Shown here: positions 19,193-26,199 of the stretch, in pieces
Layout of the letters: each line of letters opens with the position of its first letter
How positions within the stretch are numbered: the first letter of the stretch is position 1
NCBI GenBank assembly: GCA_003054655.1
Contig: QAYZ01000013.1
Span: 1 to 64,000 of the forward strand
DNA: 64,000 bases
Reading direction: 5' to 3'
DNA from: Spartobacteria bacterium LR76
Lineage (GTDB): Bacteria; Verrucomicrobiota; Verrucomicrobiia; Chthoniobacterales; Terrimicrobiaceae
Position numbers and translations under genes: made by a program
The notes under the pieces: model-generated
Database searches by the model: none
The model's input: the letters and a program-made list of their open reading frames with translations, nothing else
Told to the model about the DNA's origin: nothing

Positions 19193-20109
19193 TCTTTTAT
19201 CAGCCCGTACGGGTTGATCGGAAATGCTCTCTGGAAAACGCGCACCGACTGACGCGCAAAGAGGGGCACTCCCGAAGGCAATCCGCCGACGTTTTCTGCA
19301 ATCGGAGACCACACCGCCACGGGATACTGCCCAGTCTGGGGAACCGGAAAACTGGTCGCCAAGGCTGTCACCTCGGAGGCTTTCAGCCGCTTGACGCCAT
19401 CGGGATCGATCGCGACCACGCCGACAATGAGACTGCTAACACGACTGAGATCAATCGCCGCCGAGGGATTCTTGTCAGAGTCCAGCCGGACAGGCGGAGA
19501 ATATACCACCTGGCCCCAAGCCAGGAGCAATGTACCATCGGACAAAAGCACACTCTCGCCACTGGGATAGAGTTGGTACCCGACAACCACCCGTATCACA
19601 GCGGGAGCCAGCACATCAAAGTCTCCGGGATTCAGAGTCACCCCGATATTGGCCAGCGATACAGGCAGCCCATTGGTCTGGTAGCCTGTCACACTCGCTG
19701 CACTCGTCCCCTGCCATGCGATCGGAACAGCGCCCCGCAGCAGACATGGCGTGGGCGTATCGGTCGTGCCATTTATCTGATAGCCAACGAGAGAGTATCC
19801 ACGGTTATTTGTCCCGCTGAGTCCGGCGGACATCACTCCCGAGACGAACACCAATCCGTAAGGCGGCGCAGCTCCGAATGAACTCGTTGATTGAAAATCG
19901 ATATCGGGTCTGCGAACCATGGCCGCCAGATCGATGCCCATGCGATCAAAGGCCAGCCTGGCCTGCGCCGCCGCATCGATGCCTGCATTGCTCATGCGAG
20001 ACGCACTGGAGGTGGCGGTAATGATCTGCACGATCAGCAGCCCGACGATGGCCAGGATCGCCACCCCGACCAGGATCTCGATCAATGTGAAGGCCCGGTG
20101 TCGCGTCAT
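19189..20109 (-). CDS. Verru_Chthon cassette protein C (GspJ-like pseudopilin)
   Basis: 306 residues. The ATG at 20109 overlaps the B stop as ATGA. The prepilin motif is HRAFTLIEILVGVAILAIVG near the N-terminus, with Glu at position 5 after the predicted cleavage site, then a membrane helix and an amphipathic stretch ASSASRMSNAGIDAAAQAR. The beta-rich body ends SVRVFQRAFPINPYGLIKE. It should be processed by a prepilin peptidase and assembled in the inner membrane with its neighbours. The order after D and B, and the size, fit the minor pseudopilin GspJ. The longer frame upstream of 20109 lies in the B gene and is not coding. Confidence 0.85.
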   Translation of the reverse strand: MTRHRAFTLIEILVGVAILAIVGLLIVQIITATSSASRMSNAGIDAAAQARLAFDRMGIDLAAMVRRPDIDFQSTSSFGAAPPYGLVFVSGVMSAGLSGTNNRGYSLVGYQINGTTDTPTPCLLRGAVPIAWQGTSAASVTGYQTNGLPVSLANIGVTLNPGDFDVLAPAVIRVVVGYQLYPSGESVLLSDGTLLLAWGQVVYSPPVRLDSDKNPSAAIDLSRVSSLIVGVVAIDPDGVKRLKASEVTALATSFPVPQTGQYPVAVWSPIAENVGGLPSGVPLFARQSVRVFQRAFPINPYGLIKE

Positions 20110-20642
20110 GGTGCTGGAAACGATACCAAGGCCTCGACCGATCCCCTCACCTTGGCAGGATTGAAGACATCGGCCGCATTGGAGGTGTTCGTGGCTGGCC
20201 AATTCACCACGAGACGTGCCAGCATCGGCTTCACTCCTGAAGCCCCCGGCACCTCAAGATAGGAAACTGATGCCTGAAACCGCGGTCTCCCGCTCGATAG
20301 TGAAACCGGCATCTCCGCATCATTCACGCCCGTGGAGAAAAAGTCTCCCGCCTGGATCGCCGGATCGAAGGTCACTCCGTTGGACGTAGCGCGATACGGC
20401 AAAGGGAGCCCGAAAAGCGACGATTTTCCGCCGTTCAGGCTGGAATGCGTGTTTCGCAGGTCAGCTTCCAGCATCGTCAACATCGAGGCAGCCCGGGTTT
20501 CCTCGACGGAAACCTGGTTGCTCTTGAGGCCGACCCCGAGCAACCCCACGACAGAAATGATAACGAATGCGAGAATGCCAACAGCGATCGCAACCTCAAC
20601 GAGGCTGAATGCGCGCGCACGGATGGAGATGTCTCGGACCAC
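20106..20642 (-). CDS. Verru_Chthon cassette protein B (GspI-like pseudopilin)
   Basis: 178 residues, the smallest of the four cassette proteins. The N-terminus reads RARAFSLVEVAIAVGILAFV, a clear prepilin signal with Glu at position 5. A short body contains SMLTMLEADLRNTHSS and ends with a beta region. The start appears to be the GTG at 20642; no ATG in this frame lies between the D stop and the motif. The size and second position in the cassette fit GspI, which nucleates the pseudopilus tip with GspJ and GspK. It is coupled to C by an ATGA overlap. Confidence 0.8.
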   Translation of the reverse strand: MVRDISIRARAFSLVEVAIAVGILAFVIISVVGLLGVGLKSNQVSVEETRAASMLTMLEADLRNTHSSLNGGKSSLFGLPLPYRATSNGVTFDPAIQAGDFFSTGVNDAEMPVSLSSGRPRFQASVSYLEVPGASGVKPMLARLVVNWPATNTSNAADVFNPAKVRGSVEALVSFPAP

Positions 20643-20691
20643 GAAGATTCAGGAGAAAGAATGGACTCACATGCAACAGCCTGGCTGTCAC

Positions 20692-21399
20692 CTAAAGTGC
20701 CACCTCGCCATCCCGGAGAACGCGAATCGAACCGTTGATCCCGGAAAGCCGAAGGATGAACGGATTCTTACCCATGGCGGATGACGCGTTGCTGCCAGCT
20801 GGTTGATCGATGGCGATTTTAATATAGCGAGCCGGTTCCTCGAACGAAACTCTCGCCTCCCCTATCGGAGAAAACTGAATCACTCCCGTGAAATCCGTCG
20901 GGCCGAGACCTGAGATGGAGCGCTTGAGGGGCGACATGACCGCTCCCAGCACATTGGAGCCGAACGGAGTGACATCATTGCGTGTATCGATCGGCTGACT
21001 GCCCTGGAGGGAATCGAAAATGCGCAGGTTTTGCAGCACGAGAGGCCGACTGAGAGCGGGCCATGCACTCGTATCGGTCATATCTCCCGATGTGGAACCA
21101 TTCGCGGAAAATATCGGTTGGGCCACCAGAACGGGAAGCACCTGACCATTTGCAGCCGGAGCATTCCCCAGCAGGATGCGCACGTAGGTGCGGTTGGCCA
21201 TGGCATAGGCACGAGCCATCTCGAGAGTGCTGGAGAGATCCGCTACAGCTTTGTTCACCGTGCTGCCGCCACGGATCGACTGAAGAGCAGGTACCGAGAC
21301 AGCACTCAAGGTAACGATAATCGCCATCACGGTAAGCAGCTCGATGAGCGAAAATGCCTCGCATCGGAACCGCGAAGAACGTTGAGGGGGATAACTCAT
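20692..21399 (-). CDS. Verru_Chthon cassette protein D (GspH-like pseudopilin)
   Basis: 235 residues from the ATG at 21399; an alternative start at 21447 would add 16 residues. The prepilin motif is CEAFSLIELLTVMAIIVTLS, followed by the typical helix SIRGGSTVNKAVADLSSTLE and then ARAYAMANRTYVRI, a phrase often seen in GspH-type proteins. The body is beta-rich and ends INGSIRVLRDGEVAL. It is the first cassette gene. An A/T-rich upstream segment (about 21455-21490) with TTATCTAATTTCAA may hold the promoter. A terminator at 21534-21555 separates it from the PEP-CTERM repeat gene, so the cassette probably has its own transcript. Confidence 0.85.
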   Translation of the reverse strand: MSYPPQRSSRFRCEAFSLIELLTVMAIIVTLSAVSVPALQSIRGGSTVNKAVADLSSTLEMARAYAMANRTYVRILLGNAPAANGQVLPVLVAQPIFSANGSTSGDMTDTSAWPALSRPLVLQNLRIFDSLQGSQPIDTRNDVTPFGSNVLGAVMSPLKRSISGLGPTDFTGVIQFSPIGEARVSFEEPARYIKIAIDQPAGSNASSAMGKNPFILRLSGINGSIRVLRDGEVAL

Positions 21400-21533
21400 T
21401 CGAAGTATGTACAGAGTCGCCTGCCGAGGGGAAAAGCGCAAGTTCACGGTTTAGCTAACATTGCATTTTACGTTATCTAATTTCAATATGAAATCCACTT
21501 TAGTACCGAGTCTTTTCCCCTAAAAAGGCAAAA

Positions 21534-21555
21534 CGCCGCACCTTTCGATGCGGCG
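21534..21555 (-). terminator. Rho-independent terminator of the PEP-CTERM repeat gene
   Basis: CGCCGCA (21534-21540) and TGCGGCG (21549-21555) form a perfect 7-bp stem with an 8-base loop. On the minus strand the stem is followed by TTTTGCCTTTTT. It lies 27 bases past the stop of the leftward gene ending at 21582. Confidence 0.85.
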
Positions 21556-21581
21556 TCTACAGACCTGATCAGAGACGCTCC

Positions 21582-24275
21582 TCATGCCCTCGCTACACGC
21601 CTGCGGAAGACGGTTAGAAACGCCAGGCCGAGGCCAACTAGCCCCCACGCTCCTGGCTCAGGAACTGCGGCCACGACCAGATCGCCCGTAGCTTCGGTAA
21701 AGGTGAAATCCTGTCCACCCGCAAACGATTTCCAGACACCGGAACCCACCGAGGTCTCCGCCCATGATCCCGTGTAGAATCCGCCGGTAAAAGCCAAGGA
21801 GTCAAAGCCACCAAGATCATAACCTGTCGTAAAGTCAAAGAGGTTGTAAGTGGCGCTGGCGATCGCCGTAGTCATCGTGAACCTCAAGACACCATCGTAG
21901 GTAAGAAACTGTGATGCCCCGACATTGATTGCATCATAACCGCCAAGCACCCCACGGCTCGTCCCACTGATCTCCAGCGAGGTCAATGCCGTATTGCCGC
22001 TCAAAGTGAGAGCATTGGTAAAGGTAATAAGGCCCTCAGAGTTTCCCGGCGAGAGCACTCCGGTAACCGTGGTCACACCGCCGACAGTGCCCACACCGCC
22101 GAGCGTACCAGACACCGAAACAGCCGCTGCGACATTTGTCGAGCCGTTAACCTTCAACGTCGCACCTGCCGCGACATCGATGGCCCGGGTGTTGGCCAGA
22201 CTCCCGGCAATGACAAGCGTACCGGCGTTTACAGCGGTATCGCCGGTGTAGGTATTCGTGTTTGCAAGCACCACCGTACCCGAGCCAGCCTTGGCCAGGC
22301 TGCCCCTCTGGGCGGCCAAGTTTGTAGCTGCATAGGTTTCGCTCACCACACCGGAAACTGTGAGCGTGTTGGAGCCGGTGACCTCGATCGTCCCGGTACT
22401 CGTCAGGACGATACCGCGATCATTCGTTCCTGCGCCTCCATTATTCAGACCAAAGGTCGACGTGGCCTGTAGCGTGCCATTATTCAGATTTACCGATGCG
22501 CCCGTCGCCTGAGCTCCGAGATTGGCGTTCGAACTGACGCTCAATGTACCTTCATTGACAAAGGTTGCGCCAGTATACGTATTCAACCCGCCCAATGTCA
22601 AAATGCCTGCGCCTGTTTTGGTCAGCGCATTGGTTCCACTGGCACCGATCACGGAATTGATGACCAGCGAGTCAGAGACCGAATCTGTACGCACCACCAG
22701 TTCAACCCCGGTATTACCCCGAATCGTACCGCCGCTGATCGTGGTGGCACCTCCTCCTGCCCGCAGCAACCCGCCACTAGCCAATGCGAGGGTGGCGTTG
22801 CTGGCGAGCCCCAGATCCACCGCACCAGCCCCGTCAAATTTGATGGTATTGACTGTGACATTTGCCTGATTGGTAATCGAGGAACTTACGAGGTTGTGGC
22901 TGGATGCGGTCAAGGAACCAGAGGCGTTCACAAAACCTGCGTCCGAACCGTAGACCGCCGCTCGAATGTATGATCCGCTGGCGTTCATGTAGCCGTAGTT
23001 TGCACCATTCACGAAAACACCCTGGTTAACAAATCCCGCGCTCACACCTGTAAGGTTCATACTGTTATCTGTACCGACCGTACCGTCTGAGTAAACGAAA
23101 TTGGCCGTGGCACCCACCGTCCGGGCGGCCAGAGAGCTAAAGGTCAGCGAACTGCTGGTCGCGGCACCCTTGGTGGACTCAACGATATTGTTGCCCCTGG
23201 AGAAGGTCAATGTGCCAAGAGACTGCGTCTTTACGCCGGAGGCATTCGTGTTGTCGTACCAGAATCTCGCCCCTTGCATGTTCACCGTCCCGGTGGAAGC
23301 CAGAGATCCTGTGCTGCCATCAAGTCTCAAATTTCCACCCGCAATCACGGTGCCTCCGGTATAGGTATTGGCTCCCGCCAGCGTTTGCGTTCCGGTCCCG
23401 CTCTTGATCAAACCAATCGTGCTGGTCGCATTGCCATTCTGGATAATCCCGCTGAAACTATAATTCCCATTCCCCGCCAACGCCGTCCAACGATTACCAT
23501 TACCCGTTCCACGGGTATACAATCCCCCGCCACTCGCTCCATCATTGATGCCAGCGACGGTAAAGAGGTTGCTCGAATTTCCACCATCGCCACGACTGAA
23601 CGTGGCCCCGGCATTTACGTATAGAGTATTGGACGCACTCAATGCAGTAACCGGATCCGCATTGAAAGAAGCGACCGCCAAGGTTCCTGAGTTGACCCGG
23701 ACTGCCCCAGAAAATGTATTGGTGCCTTTCAATGTCACAGCGCCGGATCCCGTCGAGTTAATGTCGATCTCCGCAGATGCACCTGTGATGTTGCCGCTTA
23801 GCGTGAGCATGTTCGCCGAGGCGTTGTTGAAGACAAGATTACCGTTCATCTGTATCCCTGTCGTGATGGTATTTGCCCCGCTTGACGATACCTGGTTGAT
23901 CTGCGCGGCGGAGCTGCCGTTGTCCAGGATCAGGACCGCCCCTCCGGAAGACGCCAGAAAATATGAACTCTTAGGAGTCGTCAAATCCGTGTCGCCGATA
24001 TTGAGAATTCCCAACGTTCGCGACGTGGAATCAATCGTGATAGTCCGGTCGGGAGAAATTTCACCGGTCAGATACCCCGTAGAACCCTGGCCATCTGCGA
24101 TGATGCCGTTAAGCCATTTAGAGGAATCGCTCCAGTTGCCATTTTCGTTTGAGATCCACGAACCGCTGTCGGCGCGGGTATTCGCTACCAGGCATGTGGC
24201 GATGAAGGCGATGATCGCAGTAACCCGGGCGCGATTCACGCGATTTAATTTCGGAGAATGAGAACCATGTTTCAT
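21582..24275 (-). CDS. PEP-CTERM surface protein with autotransporter-type beta-strand repeats
   Basis: 897 residues. A signal peptide (VTAIIAFIATCLVANTRA) leads into GSWISNENGNWSDSSKWLNG, a common opening for these proteins. At least four passenger repeats resemble one another: GAVTLKGTNTFSGAVRV, TQTLAGANTYTGGTVIAGG, ILTLGGLNTYTGATFVNEG and TVVLANTNTYTGDTAVNAG (roughly residues 175, 295, 565, 680). They predict a long beta-helix. The C-terminus is VPEPGAWGLVGLGLAFLTVF then RRR, a standard PEP-CTERM sorting signal read by an exosortase; no exosortase gene is in the window. The mature protein should be displayed on the surface or in the extracellular matrix. Its position directly upstream of the Verru_Chthon cassette suggests a shared role. 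Confidence 0.88.
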   Translation of the reverse strand: MKHGSHSPKLNRVNRARVTAIIAFIATCLVANTRADSGSWISNENGNWSDSSKWLNGIIADGQGSTGYLTGEISPDRTITIDSTSRTLGILNIGDTDLTTPKSSYFLASSGGAVLILDNGSSAAQINQVSSSGANTITTGIQMNGNLVFNNASANMLTLSGNITGASAEIDINSTGSGAVTLKGTNTFSGAVRVNSGTLAVASFNADPVTALSASNTLYVNAGATFSRGDGGNSSNLFTVAGINDGASGGGLYTRGTGNGNRWTALAGNGNYSFSGIIQNGNATSTIGLIKSGTGTQTLAGANTYTGGTVIAGGNLRLDGSTGSLASTGTVNMQGARFWYDNTNASGVKTQSLGTLTFSRGNNIVESTKGAATSSSLTFSSLAARTVGATANFVYSDGTVGTDNSMNLTGVSAGFVNQGVFVNGANYGYMNASGSYIRAAVYGSDAGFVNASGSLTASSHNLVSSSITNQANVTVNTIKFDGAGAVDLGLASNATLALASGGLLRAGGGATTISGGTIRGNTGVELVVRTDSVSDSLVINSVIGASGTNALTKTGAGILTLGGLNTYTGATFVNEGTLSVSSNANLGAQATGASVNLNNGTLQATSTFGLNNGGAGTNDRGIVLTSTGTIEVTGSNTLTVSGVVSETYAATNLAAQRGSLAKAGSGTVVLANTNTYTGDTAVNAGTLVIAGSLANTRAIDVAAGATLKVNGSTNVAAAVSVSGTLGGVGTVGGVTTVTGVLSPGNSEGLITFTNALTLSGNTALTSLEISGTSRGVLGGYDAINVGASQFLTYDGVLRFTMTTAIASATYNLFDFTTGYDLGGFDSLAFTGGFYTGSWAETSVGSGVWKSFAGGQDFTFTEATGDLVVAAVPEPGAWGLVGLGLAFLTVFRRRVARA

Positions 24276-24627
24276 GGAAATGAGATGTTGGAGGGTTGGG
24301 GGAGAGACCTATCGGAAACGCCACAAGCAAGTAAGCTCCTGAGAGAGAAATCTCGCGAGTAAATAGGCCTACCGAATTATCGTAAATAATTATCTATATT
24401 TAACTTTGTCGATCAAAAACGATCACCCGCCTCGTGACTCAGCAGGTTTCTTCCTGAAAAAGCCTCACATGCTCCTGTGTGGAGATGCCGACGCCTCGAT
24501 GAAACAAGAAAGTCTCCAGCGCATTCACCTTTATTGATAGAACTCAACGATGTGCTACCTGCGATAATGTGGTCCATCTAGCGTATGGGTGCCCGACGAG
24601 ATGACCGCCTGGCACGAAACATCCTGA
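24276..24627. other. Intergenic region without a recognisable gene
   Basis: This 352-base gap holds the promoter region of the PEP-CTERM repeat gene, with A/T-rich sequence around 24355-24410 including TTATCTATATTTAA. It also holds the 3' flank of the leftward glycosidase at 24628. A weak hairpin (about 24468-24488, imperfect stem) is followed on the minus strand by CTTTTTC and may be its terminator. No open frame or RNA gene is visible. Confidence 0.4.
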
Positions 24628-25932
24628 TTACTTTTTTATGACCAGATACTGAGGAGCCCCGGAGATCATGATCTCCACTACGCCACCCCTCGCCTCAGCA
24701 CGGCCGAGCTTTCCGTAAATATCGATCACCTCAATCTCGCCCATGGCGTTCACAGGGATTTTCGCGACATGCGGGGTGGTCTTGTCGACCGTCTGCATCG
24801 GCGGCGGCGAGGTCCACACCACCACCTTTTCCGCACCGGACGGCGTGGTGAAGCTCATAGCAAAATCCCGCGTGTTACCGATGGCAATACGCTTGTTCAA
24901 CGAGTACCCCTTGAGCTGCTCGATCAGCACCCGGCACGCGGTATTCACGGGTAGCTGCTTGTCAGGCTTATAGAGAGAGAATCCCTCGCTGTCGCTGCCC
25001 ATCCACTCATACCAGATGGTCACATTCACATTGCAGTAAAGATCGATGATGTACTGGCGCACGAGATGCCACGACTGATACTCTGCGGCTAGAGCTTCAT
25101 CACCTCCAGCGTATCCCTCGGCTTTGCCCAAGGGAAAGCCTCGCTCGGAATTCACCACAGGGATGTCTGCAGGACCGCCGTTTTTCGCCATCGACTTGCG
25201 CATGATGTCATACGCCTCGATGTAGTCCTCCGGGCTCTTGAGACCATACGGATGCACCGACCACCCATCGATACCTGTCTTGAGGACGCCCATGGCAAAG
25301 ATCGCGTCCATCCAGTTGTACGACTCGCTCCACATGTTTGAGACAGAGCCTCCGAGGACGATGCATTTTGGATTGGCCTTCTTCATCTCCGGCACCGTGG
25401 CCTTGACCAGACCGTAATACTCCGCAGCGTACTCTGGAGTATTTCCCTTCTTTCCATGCTTGCCCCAGAAGGTCATCACATTGGGCTCGTTCCAGATTTC
25501 CCAGATGATATCCTCATCCTTATACCGCTCAGCCAGCGCAGCGGAAAACTTCGCGTAACCCGTGCGACCCGGCTCGTCCTTGGCGTGCGTGCCGTAGAGT
25601 CTGTTGCTGAAGGCGATGCACCCGATAATTTTTAGGCCCCGTTTTTTGCACTCCGCTATGAACTGATCGTACTTCGAGAAATCATAGACGCCCTGCTCTT
25701 TCTCGACAGCCTCCCAGATAAATCCCCGCCGCACCCAGGTGAGACCCAAATCCTGGATCAGATCAAGGTTCTCTGGCGACTCATTGTTCCCCTTGAGCTG
25801 TACACCGAATCCAGCCGGAATCGGTTTGCCCGTGGGAGGCCATTCAACGGCGGCCATGGATGCTGAAGTCGCAAACATCATGGCCGCGCAGGCCAGCGCC
25901 GAAAGAGGAGAGAAAGGACTGAGGGAGATCAT
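24628..25932 (-). CDS. Secreted clan GH-A glycoside hydrolase (GH39/GH5-like)
   Basis: 434 residues from the ATG at 25932, chosen because it opens a signal peptide (SPLSALACAAMMFATSASMA). The mature protein is a TIM barrel. GFGVQLKGNNESPENLDLI starts the barrel and LGLTWVRRGFIWEAVEKEQG follows. The acid/base Glu is in IWEIWNEPN (about residue 148) and the nucleophile candidate in VVNSERGF (about 261). A short C-terminal beta domain follows. It should cleave a polysaccharide outside the cytoplasm; the bond is unknown. The reading frame stays open another 75 codons upstream without protein character. A motif TTATCTCTTTTAAA (25980-25993) lies about 50 bases upstream of the start and may be part of its promoter. 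Confidence 0.8.
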   Translation of the reverse strand: MISLSPFSPLSALACAAMMFATSASMAAVEWPPTGKPIPAGFGVQLKGNNESPENLDLIQDLGLTWVRRGFIWEAVEKEQGVYDFSKYDQFIAECKKRGLKIIGCIAFSNRLYGTHAKDEPGRTGYAKFSAALAERYKDEDIIWEIWNEPNVMTFWGKHGKKGNTPEYAAEYYGLVKATVPEMKKANPKCIVLGGSVSNMWSESYNWMDAIFAMGVLKTGIDGWSVHPYGLKSPEDYIEAYDIMRKSMAKNGGPADIPVVNSERGFPLGKAEGYAGGDEALAAEYQSWHLVRQYIIDLYCNVNVTIWYEWMGSDSEGFSLYKPDKQLPVNTACRVLIEQLKGYSLNKRIAIGNTRDFAMSFTTPSGAEKVVVWTSPPPMQTVDKTTPHVAKIPVNAMGEIEVIDIYGKLGRAEARGGVVEIMISGAPQYLVIKK

Positions 25933-26199
25933 GTAGCGTGAGAATGCGCCAAAATCCCGCCAGACTCTAGCATCAGAAATTATCTCTTTTAAACATTCTG
26001 CAACCTTCAATTGATGGTTGAGAGAATTGACTGACTTTTGAAAGCACGGAGTGGATACCGTCGATCGCCCGATAGAGGGAATCCCGCAGAGACCGCCCGC
26101 TTCGCAGTTTTTCATTGGCAGCCACCATCCAGATATATCCATAGGAGCACACTTCATGGGAATCTCATCCCACCCGTTTCGAGACGGGCCGGTTGCTCG

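Noticed and set aside
22649-24261. Possible CRISPR-like or tandem DNA repeat in the PEP-CTERM repeat gene
   Set aside because: The repeats are protein-level beta-strand repeats with diverged DNA and uneven spacing; there are no direct repeats of constant length.
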